Counted from the stretch's first letter, positions 12,049-24,567 are shown. The stretch is DNA of 64,000 nt from Cryptomeria japonica (GCF_030272615.1 NC_081409.1:25119406-25183405), one strand, 5' to 3'. The notes: generated by a model not told the origin, from the sequence alone. Numbers and translations are program-made.

Positions 12049-15000
12049 ATGGAACCTAATTTGAGTAGCCTTTTTAACGAGGACATGGGTAATTCCTCTA
12101 ATCCTCCTAATGATCAAGAAGCTCCCCATGAAGTTTCCGTTGAACAACTTTCCAAATTGGATAACCAATTTGACGATTTTCACCAATGGATGTCTCATGA
12201 GTATCCCGATAGTCAAGCTCTTCCTTTAATTGAGGGTCTAAAACGCATGCTTCAAAGTGATAAGAATGGAATTGATGTTTTACGTGGTATCGCACATATT
12301 GTGGATTCGAATATGATGCCTATGAAGAGTTGTGCTGAATCTTTAGGTTATACACAACCTCCTACACAAGTCAATCATTCTATTCCTTTGACAACTCCTA
12401 TTGCTAGTATACCTACCTTTACATCAAACATCATGGCTACCTCTATACAAGACATTCCTCCTGTGATCACTAGTCATGGGGGCAATCCTCCCTCTTCTTC
12501 AATTAATCCTCTTCCTTCATTCAATCCAACTTCTTCGTACATTCCTTCAATGAATGTTCCTATTACATCTTAACAAATGAACATGACGCAAGGGGGCAAT
12601 TCATTTAACCATTCCATTCCTCCTTGTAGTGTTCCTCCTATCCAATCATCCCCTATGGTTGACTATCATAGGGTCCCACCACCTTACTCTTTACCTTCTT
12701 TCAATAACATCACACCTCCATCTCAATCTAACACACCTAATATGAATTCTTCGACTGAAGCGACCATTAACAATCTTGCACAAACTGTCTCTTCTTTACA
12801 TCAACAAATTGCCTCTATGAATCAATCTAAGTTTAGTGTGCCCACATTTGATGTTGCGAGCCCACTTTCTCTTGATATTGTTCGAGCTATCCCTCCTAAA
12901 CATGTTGAAATTCCGCATTTGGAGCTTTATAATGGTAAAGGAGATCCTCTAACACATGTTAAGACTTTTCAAACAATTTGTACTGATTTTGCTTATGACT
13001 CAAGGTTGCTTGCAAAACTGTTCACTAGAACATTAAGAGACAAAGCCCTACAATGGTATTGCTCGTTGCCTTCTTATTCTATTACTTCTTTCGAACAACT
13101 TGCAAATGCTTTCATTCAACAATTTCAAAACAATATAAGTCCTAAAGTTACTTTGATTGATTTAATGCATTGTAAACAAGGTGTTAAAGAAAAAGTGACT
13201 GATTTTATTGGTAGATATAAGCATTTGTATGCTCAAATTTCTTTTCCAGTGCCTGATATTGATATTCAAAGAATCTTTATTTCTAATTTACAAAAATATA
13301 TTCGAGACAAACTTCTGTTTTCTGAGTTTACTTCTTTCCAACAGTTGTGTGCCACTCTTCACAATTATCAACTGACTGTGAGTCAAATGGAACAATCACA
13401 TCCTATGGCTCCAAGTGATAAGGGTGATAGCAGTCAACAACCATTTGGGAAGATTAAACCGAACAGAGATTCCATCAAATTCAATGAAAACATCATCAAC
13501 AACAATGTGAATGCAGCATCAGGTGTGCCTCCTATTTCTAAATTTTTCAGGAAAGAAAGAAAGTATACTCCTTTGAATGAATCATTGCATGATATTATGA
13601 ATAAGTTATTGGGACAAAATGTGCTTACTCTTCCTCCTATAAGACAAATTGATCCTGCAAAGATTACTTCACCTTATTTTGATCACAAAGCTTTTTGTCA
13701 TTTTCATCGTCAGCCTGGTCATGATACTGAAAAATGTTTTTCTTTAAAGGGTAAAATTCAGGATTTGATTGATAATAATACTATTTCTGTTTCTGGAGTG
13801 AATGATAAAGGCAACACATCTGTAGCTCCTCCTAACCAAAATCTTCAGATTTTCACTGATCCATTGCCTTCTCATACCTCTAATGCAATTGAGGCTAATG
13901 ATTCCTCTCTTTCATCTGATGGTCTTGTGTCTATGACTCCGAATGTGATTAACTTTGTAGAGCAGCAAGAAATCCCTAAAGAACCTTCCATCACATTTGA
14001 TTCTAGTGAAACCATTAGAGCACCTGATGGTCCTTTATACATAGTTGCAAAAGTCAAGAATACACCTTGCCGTGGAGTGCTTATTGATCCTTCGTGCATG
14101 ATTAATGTTATTACTGAAGAATTTCTTTTTACTTTGCAATTGAATCAAGTGATCTATGACAAAACAGATGTGATTGTGAAACTATTTGATGCATTTTCTT
14201 CTCCTGCAATTGGTTCTATTACATTGCCTATTGAGGTCCATAATAAATCTCTTGATGTGAACTTTGCTATTATTCCTTCTTCCGAACAATTTCGTGTGAA
14301 GCTTGGCTATCCTTGGCTATCTTCCATGAAGGCTATTGCTTCTCCTATACATAAGTGTTTGAAATTTCCCCATAATGGTGAAGTTGTTACTGTCAATCAT
14401 AGTCTCTTTAAACCAGCTGAAAGAACCTCTAGTGTTCCTATTGATTATTTTTGGCCTAAACAATTCCAATCTCTTCCCCCGCGAAGTGATCATCTTTTCA
14501 AATCTTATCAAAAGTGGAAAACAGATATGATCCTATCTTTAAGTGAACCTAGAACACCTAAACTTGACATTCCTATCATTCTTGAGAAGGAAATTCTTCC
14601 TTTGAAAGATAAAACTAATGTCTTTCCTCAAGAAGATTCCCAACCCGTCCCCATGGATGTGACTATGTCTATGCCTGATAAACCTTCTAAGAGTAGACCT
14701 ATACCTCCTCGTCATGATGGACTTGGTCTTCTCCCTAAATCAAAAATTCCTCCTTTATATGGAGCAGTTCCTCCTCCTGCCTTTTATAGAGAAAAGAGAC
14801 CTTCTTCTTCTCCTATTATCCAGCCTAAGAGACCGCAACCTAAACACCCAAGTACTAAGGATGAGAACATTCCTCCTCCTCAATCTTCTACACTTCCTAC
14901 TAAGACTAGACGTAATCGTTCTGCACGCGAACGCCGACGAAAACGTCATCTTAGGGCTCAAGCAGCCGCTTCTCAAAATTTACAATCTCCAAAAACACCT

Positions 15001-15405
15001 TCAACAAGCATTATTCCATTTTCGCCTCAGCCGGATATTGAGCCTAAATCTCCTAAACATAAGATGCATGATGGTTTTGATCCTGTGCGAGTTAAAGATC
15101 CTATTTTTATAAATCTTGATGATGATATAGATGAAAATGTTATTCATGATGAAAATGTTACTCCTCTTGCTTCTGATAGTGAATATGAACTTGTTGATGT
15201 TGATAACCATTTATCTAATGAATTTTCTAAAGCACTTATCCTAGCTCCTAGACAAGAACAACGTGGCTTGGAACATGAACATAGCCCTTGTTTGGACCTT
15301 GTGATAGCTCCATCTGCTATGTTGGATGTTCCTCCTCTAGCGTGTTCCCTGCCTTCCCGAAACATTGATCAGCAAGATCGGGGGGTAGATGACGTGCTAG
15401 ACTAG
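12049..15405 (+). CDS. E1 gag-protease region
   Basis: Encodes the capsid-like Gag protein of a gypsy element with a protease-like domain behind it. A long N-terminal part is rich in Pro and Ser. Then comes the Gag domain (LELYNGKGDPLTHVKTF, ALQWYCSLP, FIQQF) near 12.9-13.4 kb. A zinc-knuckle-like CHFHRQPGHDTEKC lies near 13.69 kb. The protease-like fold has GVLIDPSCMINVI near 14.07 kb, where the usual catalytic motif is D-S/T-G; here Asp is followed by Pro-Ser. A basic stretch (RNRSARERRRKRHLR) sits near 14.9 kb. Nothing resembling polymerase follows. Gag and protease-like parts resemble those of Tat-type elements such as E3. Confidence 0.8.
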
Positions 15406-16145
15406 TTACATTAGCATAGCAGATTCTCTCCCCCTCCCTTTTGTTACTTCTTCTATATGTTATTCTCATTCTTCTATTTGTTGTCCTTGGTGTTGTCTAC
15501 TTGAGGACGATGCAAAGCATTGAGATCTCTCGATCTCTCTCATGTTGACTCAAAAGACACATGTGTTCCCTTCTTCTAGGTGACCTTTCTTGATTGGGGA
15601 ATGAAGAACAATTATGCATACATACATATGATATATACATGACTTATCATATAGCATACTGACCCCGAGGAAAGCGAAGTCACCTCGTGCTTTGTGTTTT
15701 GTGTCTATTATCCTTGGGTTTATCTCACACTTGGGAGCTAAATCCTTGCGATAACGCGCTCCTTTCCTTTCTCATTTCTTATGTGTATCACTACGTTAAA
15801 ACAATCACCCCCGTTAAGGCGCGTGCGATCGCTTTAACGTAGGGGGGCATACACCCTGACTATCCTTTCACGATACTTGAAAATTTCTTGGAGAACTTAG
15901 CTTTGCCTTGAAAATTTTCGGTATTTCTCTTACATGACTCATAGTGAGGGAACCTTACTACTGACAGTCATGGTTCTCCCTCGTGATCTTCCCTTTTACT
16001 TTGTCAATCGAAGTCGTAAGATCCTTAGTCCACTGGGGGCTTGGTGTATCTTGCCTCCTTGACGTGGTGAAAGTCTTTCAATGTTGTTTCCTTGTACTTT
16101 ATCGGAAGTATGAGCATACATACTCCCGCTAAAGTGGGGGCTAAA
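15406..16145 (+). other. E1 3' untranslated region and polypurine tract
   Basis: About 740 bp without coding sequence. It ends in the polypurine tract AAAGTGGGGG (16131-16140) just before the 3' LTR. Confidence 0.7.
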
Positions 16146-17414
16146 TGTAGCGTCCTAAAATTGCGACACTTGCAATTTCGACTGCATTTTGGTCTTCACG
16201 ATGGCGATGCAACACGCAACCTGAATGGAGACCCCAAAACTTGCTCACGACACCAAAAACTGCATTTTTCAAGCACCTTGGCCTGAACCTCCTTGCACCC
16301 CGCTGTCCCGGAGGTGGGACCAGAGCGCCCAGCGCCCTGGTCCCTAAGGACCAGAGCGCCCAGCGCCCTGGTCCCTCAGGACCTGGGCGCCCAGCGCCCT
16401 GGTCCCTGGGTCCTATTTTGGGCCCGGTCTCCTAAGTGATATCGGGTCTTTTTGATTGCAATTTGGAAATATACTTCCCTGGTCGGCCTAAGGTCGGGAA
16501 AATCAGTCTATCAGCCCTAATTGACAAGTATATAAACTACATTTTTCTCTCTCATTTGGAGAGAACACATACATGACGGAAAAAGCGTGGAAACTATACT
16601 CAAGCATTCAAGCATTCAAGCATTCCTTCTAAGTCTCCATTCAAGGCTAAGTGTTGCATTCAAGACAAGGATTCAACCATTGAAGAGGAGATCACTTACT
16701 GCATGCTACATACAACATACTACATACTACAACATACAACATCTAAACCTTCGCACATAAGGATACCAACATCCTTAGAACAAGGTATTAGTACTTGTTT
16801 ACATTACAGTCATTTACATTTATAGCTCTTGCTCATTTCTTGGTTAATTCCAAAACCGGGGTTTGATCTAAAGGCAAACCCCTAATCCCTAACCCCCCCA
16901 ATCGTCTTCGCTTTTCTGTGTGTAGGTTGCAGGTATGCGGCTGAGATTGAAGATCTGGAATCCTTGTGCAGAGACGAACCGATCCCCCTTCGTTTGACGG
17001 ATTTTTCGGAGGACCGTGGCGCCGGGCGCCATTGTCCCGACAACTTTTGCTCAAATTTGCAGGACAGCGCCGTATCGACATTTTACTGCTAATTCCAGGT
17101 CCGCAGCTTCATCCTATAACCTAAACTCAGTTTATAAGCGAATCTTTGTCACTTTCTATGCATGCTTAGCTTAATTCTTCTATGCACATTCTTTACAAAA
17201 GAGGGTAGCCTTGCTTTCCTAACCCTTGAAATTCATTTAGCATCCAATCTTACATTGTGTGGGATTGAATCTTATGAGTTTCAACCCCTCTTTTGAATGT
17301 AAAGTCTTCCCCTTAAGTGAAAACCCATCGAATCCTAGCGAACCTCCCTTCTCTCTCCTCGGAGTCGGAAGAGGGGAGAACAACTAGGGTTCGACCGCGA
17401 TTTTCCGCTTTACA
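16146..17414 (+). repeat. E1 3' LTR
   Basis: 1,269 bp, near-identical to 9485-10784 apart from one fewer minisatellite unit and about a dozen substitutions. It ends TTTACA and is followed by the target duplication CAACC. Confidence 0.95.
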
Positions 17415-18713
17415 CAACCGAACGCTGGCAGAGCGCCTGGCTGCAGATGTTGACAGAGTATCGAAGGAATTGGAAGAGCTTCCTCCTAAGATAATTCATG
17501 CAGTTCAAGGCTTAGCCATTAGTGAAGAAGATAAAAAGGGGCAGCAGGCAAAAGAAGCTATCACAGAGTCGAATGGTGGTGATAGCCATAGTCACAGGCG
17601 AAGAAAGGGATGCCATGCCCGCCATCCTCAAAACTCTGGGGACAAAACAAAGGGCATCTGCTAAAACATTTGTTAGTCCTCTTATATGTTCTTATTTTCA
17701 TGGGGTCCTTTGTGTTTGTTGAATAAATGTTTCCTATTACTGTAAACTAAATGCGTGTGTTTTCATTTCTTTGAAGTTTTGTAGGGGTGCAAAGTTTTTC
17801 AATGCATTTTTAAACATGTTAATATGTAGGAGTGCGCAATTTTACTGTTGGTCAGTAGCTGTGAATCATGATTTTTTCATCCTATATTGAATCAGCTTTG
17901 CAGTTTTACTGTTGGTCGGAGAAGAAGAAGAAGCAACAGCAGTTGGGAGGTTTGGCATAGTTAAGCTTGCAAAGGTCTCTAGTTTGAAACCCAGCAACAC
18001 CAGTAGACTCTAGGAACAACAAAAGCCAAAGTTCACCGGTTCAAGACTCGACAAGACCAGAACCAAGGGCGTGTGAGATTTGTACCCAAGCAGATTGAAA
18101 AACAAACATAAACAAAGAATAATGATGTTTACGTTTCCAGCTCGAAATGGGAGAATCAAAAGCTTCTTCACAATATTGATGGGGCATTTGTGTTCGGATC
18201 AGAATGAAGCTTTTGTCACAGTGGGTGCGTGACTGAGGTAAGTGTTTTCATTGAGATAAATAAGTTTTTCTTTCTTTTTTTTATATTCAAATTATTCTAA
18301 GTACGTAAAATCACATGATATGATTGGATTAGATTGGAATGAATGTGACTTGTTATCCTGCATGTTTTTAATGGAATTTAAAGAGAACCCATTAAAGTAG
18401 CTCAGAGCTCATCCCAAATAACATGGAATAAATTTTCACGGTCATTACACCACTTTCTCGAGCCACTTTTAAAATATGGGTCAACCATGTCATTTTCCCT
18501 GCATGATACAGATTACAGAGATGTGATTTTCAACCAAAAAAATTTCGTACAGAAATTTCAGTCATATTTTTATGAATACGTGTCAGTGTTTCTATTTAGA
18601 AGAGCATAATTCATCTTTGAGAAAGTGCTTTACTGCGCCACAAGTCTTTTAAAGCCAAAATAGCCTTGATGAACTGTACAAATGGAAGAGCTTCTCAACA
18701 AAATCTAGAGAAC

Positions 18714-18721
18714 TATAAAAA
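18714..18721 (+). promoter_or_regulatory. TATA box candidate, copy B
   Basis: Same box as 6862-6869; the A/T core is unchanged in this copy. Confidence 0.35.
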
Positions 18722-18942
18722 GCGTGGAAAGCTTCTTCTTTCTGAATAAAGCGTTTTTTCCTCGTATGTTAATGTTTTCTTTTAGGATGCGTTATAGTGC
18801 TGTGAGAGTTTTCTAAATAAATTAGTTTACAAACAAAATAATAGCAGATTTGGATACAGAGATTTTAGTTTTGCATGCACTGAAAATTCCCTTCTAAGCT
18901 TCTACAATATAGAGCATTTGAGAGAGTGCATATCTCTAGAAA

Positions 18943-19077
18943 ATGGAATTTTTAAATGGTCATCGAAACTTTTCAACTTTGCTAATAGTTATTGTGCTAC
19001 TTGCCTCAGTTTTTGTGTTGATTGCACAATGGAGAACAAATTGTCTGTTCAAAGCACCTGGTAATGAACAAAGATAA
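18943..19077 (+). CDS. Small ORF, signal-anchor-like peptide (44 aa), copy B
   Basis: Identical peptide to 7091-7225, with the same upstream TATA box and the same potential splice donor after KAPG. Not recognised. Lack of change between copies is weak support for function, given the low divergence of the whole block. Confidence 0.3.
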   Translation: MEFLNGHRNFSTLLIVIVLLASVFVLIAQWRTNCLFKAPGNEQR

Positions 19078-20773
19078 TATTAACATATGCGATTTCTTTT
19101 TTCATTTGTACAAGACAATACAATAACATGCAAAATACCTGTAATGAGTCAATTGAATCCAAAGTTGGCAGAGATATTAGATCATAACCGTATGTGCTTG
19201 CAATGCTGGTCCGTTAGAAACAAAACACATCAGAGATATACACAATAAACTGAATCACAATAAACTGAATATATGTTCACACAAGGCAGGGTTAATGAAA
19301 TTGGCCTACAAATAAACTGCCTGCAACATTTGTTATTGTTTAAGATTTAAGAAACCCTAACAAACAATATACCGCGGACAATTTTTTGGTACAACTACTG
19401 AGGGCTTTTTTCGAAAACATATTCTGCCAACATAAAGAGATAAACAATTGAATGCAAGATGTTAACATTGACTAAATAACATCATGAATCAAATTGCCCA
19501 TCAAAACCAAAGACAACTATAATATATTATGTAGCAATAATATCAAAGTTGAACTTACAGACAAACAAATATAAGCAGATATTACCTGAGCATATCTGTT
19601 GTAATCAATGAATTCCTATGTTTTATGAAGAAATCAAATCTGACGAAAATCTGTGTGTGGCATGCAAAAGTGGAAACCTATTGAATAAAAAAGAAAAGTT
19701 ATTAACAGATCAACAGTTCAAATCCTCGATATGTTTGCCGTCATTTATGAGATAAGTGTGTTACACATGAACTGCAATAAAGAATTCTACAACATTACTG
19801 TGCTTCATTTCCATTAAAGCGAATCAAATTTTAGGAGTTCTGTTAGGCCAGCGCGCCCATTAACCTCCCTGAACTCTCACGCCTTTAAGGCTATTCACTT
19901 ATGAATTTATGAATGGAGATTTTTTAAGATTTCTAGGCAATATCTCATGTAAATATAATTTTTTGGCAGAGATTTGACAGAATTTAATGAAATATAAACC
20001 TTTAAATCGATTGGCTCCTCAACAGATTGTTGAAGATATTCCAAAATAAGAACGCCATGAATTCAAAACTCTTTTATGAAACAACTTACTTATAGATTTC
20101 AACTTAAATAATAAAAATATTCAAATGTGTGCCTATGATAAAAATAAGAATGCCATGATTTCAACATTGTTCTCTAAATCAAATTCCTAAAATTTCTCCA
20201 TTGAAAATTTAGAAAAGATACAGAGAGAAATGCCAGTATTTCTTCCTTTGGCTTAAATATAAAATATTGACAAAGGAAAATGCAAACCTAAAGCTTGTCG
20301 AAAGCAAGAGAATACAACTGCATAGCTATCGCAGTGACCAAAAGGAACATGATCATGTTCAAATAGTTGAGGCTCTGAACTTCCAAAGGTAAACGAAGAA
20401 ACGAATGGAGAAATGGTAAGAGATGTTCGCTATGTATGAATGGAGAAAAGTGGTAGCCTATGCAATACTGACTATTTTAAGTCATCTTTGTCGTGCAAAA
20501 TGTAACGCTCAATGGTGGAGTGAAATGCGCTACAAAATGTAACGCATGAGAGTGAGATGCAATGCCCTACAAAATTGGATTAAGTGTAATTTTCTGCTTG
20601 TACACCGTTACACAAATCCTCTGACATCACTGCCAGATATTGAAGCAGAGTTGGGTCACCCTAACCAAGAATAGTCGCACTGGCCAATAATATTCACCTT
20701 GGCCAAGAATACAATCCGCTACAGCTATATCGCCACTCCTTGAGATTTTTGACATCTGAATGCACGTCAATTT

Positions 20774-20782
20774 CTTATAAAA
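20774..20782 (+). promoter_or_regulatory. TATA box candidate for the 4CLL gene
   Basis: TTATAAAAA lies about 170 bp upstream of the ATG at 20947, outside the tandem duplication. The equivalent segment is absent upstream of the second 4CLL copy, where similarity begins only at the leader (GTGCACAAATTTGTTG). Confidence 0.5.
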
Positions 20783-20946
20783 ATGGTTTTGTGTTAACGG
20801 ATAAGATCGATTCCATTGTAGATCGCCTCTCGGCGAAAAAATGAGTATTTCGTTGTCATTGGTATTGATTGCGTGCACAAATTTGTTGGAAGAATTGAGA
20901 AATATCTTTTCTTTTACTTTTGAAGCACCTAAGTATGACATCCATA

Positions 20947-23900
20947 ATGGATTTCCATGTGGATCCTAGCAGTGGATACTGCAATTCAGATTGTATTTAC
21001 TACAGCAAGCGAAAGCCATTAAATCTTCCCCAAGAAGAGTTCTTGAACCTCCCTGCTTTCCTCTCGCGGCAACCCCACACTGGGAAGATAGCTTTCATTG
21101 ATTCTGGAACAGGATACAAAATCAGCTACCCTCAGGTATGGCACAGCGTCAGATCATTAGCAGCAGGGTTAGCCGAAATGGGCATCAAGAAAGGCGATGT
21201 AATTCTCCTCCTCTCGCCCAATTCGGTCTATTTCCCCATCATCTGCATGGCAATTATGTCTGTGGGTGGTATTGTCACAACCACCAATCCACTTAACACG
21301 GCTGCAGAGATCACAAAGCAGGCCAGAGACTCATCTGCTGTCTTGGCCTTTGTTACATCAGAACTGGTAAACAAATTGGCTGATGCCAAACTACCACTAG
21401 TTCTGATACCAACAATGCCAGGCTTCAGTCAGGCAACAACCAACAATGGCGGTGCCTCTGCCACAAGGTCTTTGAAGGACCTGATGGCAACAGATCCTGC
21501 TAAAGCCCCCAATGTCCGAATCAAGCAAGATGACACTGCTACCTTGCTTTACTCTTCTGGCACCACTGGCCTCAGCAAAGGCGTCATCTCCACCCACAGA
21601 AACCTCATATCCATGGCCTGTGTTTTTATGAAGCCTAGCAGTTATAACAATTGCTTTTTGTGCACTGTGCCCATGTTTCACATCTATGGCCTTGCAGCTT
21701 TTGCATGTGGGCTGCTGGCCACTGGGTCAACTATTGTTGTGCTATCCAAGTTTGAGTTGGGGGAAATGCTTGCGGCTATTGAGAAGTACAGAGTGACCTA
21801 TTTGCCTCTTGTACCTCCAATTTTACTGGCTCTGACAAAAACAGAGATTGCTAGGAAGTATGATTTGAAGTCCCTGCATTCTGTGCTTAGTGGTGGGGCA
21901 CCCCTCAGCAAGGAGTTAACTGAAGAGTTTATTTCTAGATTTCCTTCCATCACAATAATGCAGGTAAGTTACTCCTCCTCGTTTTGGGTCTTCCCTTAAT
22001 CTCATTTTTGGTAGAAGAATAGACTGAAATAATGTGATAATAAGGTTTTAAGCCATCTATGTTTTGGATCACCTTTCCTAATGAAATGCATAATTATTGT
22101 CTAAATCATCGATCCTTTGGATCACCTCTCAGGCTTAATTCGACATCTATTGTTTCAATGAATAACATTTTTTAAACCACGAGTGTTCAAATCCAAAACA
22201 TCTAGGGTTTCAAATATTGTTTGTATATTAATTGCATTCTGATGTTTTACCTCACCCTTCGTGATTCATAAAGAAAACCATGGATCACGACCTGATGTTT
22301 TAGATCACCCTTCTTCATGAATCATGGCCTGGTGTTTTAGTTCACCCTTCTTCATGAATCATGGCCTGGTGTTTTAGTTCACCCTTCATGATTCAAAAAA
22401 AAACCATGGATCACGACCTAATGTTTTAGATCACATTTCATTATGCATCAGAAGGATCATGGATCATGAATAGTGATTCAAATGTTGATGTTTTAAAAAA
22501 CAAATATTATGACATGTCTTTTTAGAAGAAAAAAAAATTGTTTTTGTTTTTGTTTTTAATGGGTATTGAAAACCTCAAAACTTTGAGCCTTGTTTTTATT
22601 TTTTGATTGGGAAAACATTTTTTCCCAGGGTTATGGGCTGACAGAAACAACAGCAATAGGAGCATCCACGGACAGCCAAGATGAGAGCAGACACTATGGA
22701 ACAGCAGGCATGTTGGCCCCAAGTACCGATGCAAAGATAGTGGATCCTGATTCAGGCCTTGCTCTCCCTCCAAATCAAATGGGAGAGCTATGGCTTCGGG
22801 GCCCAACCATCATGAAAGGTGTGGAAATTCTTCTTCCTTCCCTATGCTTCTATTTTTCTTCTTCATATTGGGTATGGTATGTATTCCCCGTAGTCAAAAT
22901 TCAATCATGTTTATATTTCAATGACGCTTAAGTGTCATAAGCCTTATAATAGCCTTTTTTTTCATTTTCTTTTTTTCTTTTTAAAGCTTTCTTTATGATA
23001 GAATCCTATCGTTTGCAAATACAGGATTTGAATGCAGTACTTTTCGCAATCTTGATAATTAAAGCCGTAACCAGCTCTACACATTTGAGCCATAGGCTTC
23101 CCTAAGAAATCCCTGATGATTACCACTTTAGCTCATCACAATCAACTTCTCGCGAAGTATTTGTTTTGATATCACGATGAGATGCATTACAGAATGATTA
23201 AGCAACCTGTAGATCTAAATTTGTTCTAGACAATAGGAAAGGACAAAAACAAGAATAAAAGCCTAACAAGTCATAATAGCAAAGATGACAATGAAAGGGA
23301 AAAAAGGCTAAATGCAGATATGAATTCTCGCTAAAAAGCCATTTTTAATCCATCACTAAAAGATTCCCATGAGAATCTTGATGATCACGAGACCTTTAAC
23401 ATGCTGCATTCAATTGCAGGCTACTTCAGCAATCCAGAAGCTACTACTTCGGCCTTGGACGAAAATGGCTGGCTACGTACAGGGGACCTCTGCTACATTG
23501 ATAACGAAGGCTATGTCTTTGTAGTGGACAGGCTCAAAGAACTCATAAAATACAAAGGTTATCAGGTATTAAGCTTGATTTCCTTCAATTCGATTGGCTT
23601 GTTAGCATCTGACTTGAGATGTACTCTTTTGGAAACACCAAAAAAGCGAAAATCCATGTTACTACAGTCATGATGATTTGATATTTTTGTGCATTGCTTT
23701 ACAGGTTGCTCCAGCAGAATTAGAAGCACTTCTGCTTTCTCATCCTGAGATTGCTGATGTCGCAGTGATACCGTAAGTAAGAATTGATTTTGCATCCTTA
23801 ATTATAACATGAAACATCTACAATACCCATCTCTCAAAAACAGATTTAAATACTGATACGTGATTCGGAGACTTTTGTACTGCTCAAAAAACTCTCGAGT

Positions 23901-24306
23901 ACAATAGTGGTAATCATGAGTTTCTATATTTTATGACAGATCATTGAAATTGTTAATGTTTGGTGCAGGTTTCCGGACAAAGAAGCAGGCCAAGTTCCAA
24001 TGGCGTACATCGTAAGAAAACAGGGCAGTACACTCTCTGAAGCTACAGTTGTGGACTTTGTTGCCAAACAGGTCAGTTGCTTTAAAAATATTGATACTTG
24101 AGTTTTAACTTCTCATCATTGGATTGGAATTTTAGGACTTGCTTCCAACTCCTCAAGTACTGTGAAATAATTGGTTGTATGTGTCATTTCAGGTGGCACC
24201 TTACAAGAAGGTTCGCAGGGTGGCTTTTGTGAGTGGGATTCCAAAAACTGCAGCGGGAAAGATACTAAGAAAGGACTTGATCAAAGTTTCTGCATCAAGA
24301 CTTTAA
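20947..24306 (+). CDS. 4-coumarate:CoA ligase-like enzyme, peroxisomal (545 aa, six exons)
   Basis: Adenylate-forming acyl-CoA ligase that activates a carboxylic acid with ATP and transfers it to CoA. Exons: 20947-21963, 22629-22818, 23420-23565, 23705-23772, 23969-24071, 24193-24306; all introns GT-AG and frames join. P-loop [10 protein letters not shown] is at residues 203-212, GYGLTE at 340-345, RTGDL at 422-426, the hinge [11 protein letters not shown] at 439-449, and the catalytic Lys is K531 in [13 protein letters not shown]. The C-terminus SRL is a PTS1 signal. [12 protein letters not shown] and [13 protein letters not shown] are typical of the 4CLL/OPCL1 group, not of lignin 4CL (which has GEICIRG), so the likely substrate is a jasmonate precursor, fatty acid or other peroxisomal acid; sequence alone does not decide. 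ATG 20947 aligns with the second copy; an in-frame ATG at 20935 would add four residues. Length is normal. Confidence 0.92.
22252..22440 (+). repeat. Minisatellite in intron 1 of the 4CLL gene
   Basis: Units start TCACCCTT at 22252, 22305, 22342 and 22379, with spacings of 53, 37 and 37 bp. They share GATGTTTTAGATCACC / GGTGTTTTAGTTCACC phrases. The array is missing from the 175-bp intron 1 of the second copy and helps explain this intron's 665 bp. Confidence 0.8.
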
Positions 24307-24567
24307 AGACAAAAGATTTCAGTATCCAGAGTGTCTTTAGATAGAAGAAATTAGAACCAGGGAAGGGAACATCTGACTGTTGCAAATGCAAGCAAGTTAT
24401 GTGGTCTGTCATGATGAAGACCAAGACCATGATCAGAGTTCCTCCATTTATGCCTGCTCATAGTATTCTAGGAAAATATAATCTAACAATTACTATTGCT
24501 CCTGTTTGTTTGGACATCAAATTGGTGTTGTCCGTAGCAAAAACAATTGTAGCCCTTCCACCATACA

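Larger units (their letters stand above)
9485..17414 (+). mobile_element. E1: non-autonomous Ty3/gypsy LTR element (gag-protease only)
   Basis: 7,930 bp with LTRs of 1,300 and 1,269 bp beginning TGTAGCG and ending TTTACA, a 5-bp target duplication CAACC, a primer-binding-site position right after the 5' LTR and a G-rich polypurine tract before the 3' LTR. The interior (5.36 kb) has a Retrotrans_gag domain and a protease-like domain of the kind found in Tat elements, but no reverse transcriptase, RNase H or integrase. It therefore depends on a helper for movement. LTRs differ by about 1% by eye, mostly transitions, so this is the youngest insertion here. Structure looks whole; its single coding region has at most about one break. 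Confidence 0.9.
9247..17664 (+). pseudogene. GAD: Glutamate decarboxylase C-terminal fragment, copy B, split by E1
   Basis: Same fragment as at 5330-5812. The 5' piece is 9247-9484 and the 3' piece 17420-17664; retrotransposon E1 sits between them at the codons for REDFN. Outside E1 the reading frame is kept, with a handful of substitutions (for example Asp to Ala in TMDPDAQH). No promoter or earlier GAD exons are attached, so this copy cannot make an enzyme. Confidence 0.85.
8853..20704. repeat. Tandem duplication, copy B, interrupted by E1
   Basis: Copy B matches 4936-8852 from 8853 to 9484 and again from 17420 to 20704. The gap is retrotransposon E1 plus its 5-bp target duplication CAACC (9480-9484 and 17415-17419). 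Copy A has one CAACC at 5563-5567, an exact empty site. Removing 7,935 bp leaves 3,917 bp, identical to copy A. Coordinates in copy B equal copy A plus 3,917 before E1 and plus 11,852 after it. Confidence 0.95.

Noticed and set aside
20627-20941. 104-residue minus-strand frame upstream of the 4CLL gene
   Set aside because: It spans the tandem-duplication boundary at 20705 and the 4CLL promoter, has no recognisable domain and is best explained by chance.
20947-24306. Naming the gene 4CL (lignin 4-coumarate:CoA ligase)
   Set aside because: The GEICIRG signature is replaced by GELWLRG, and a PTS1 tail is present; the 4CL-like group fits better.
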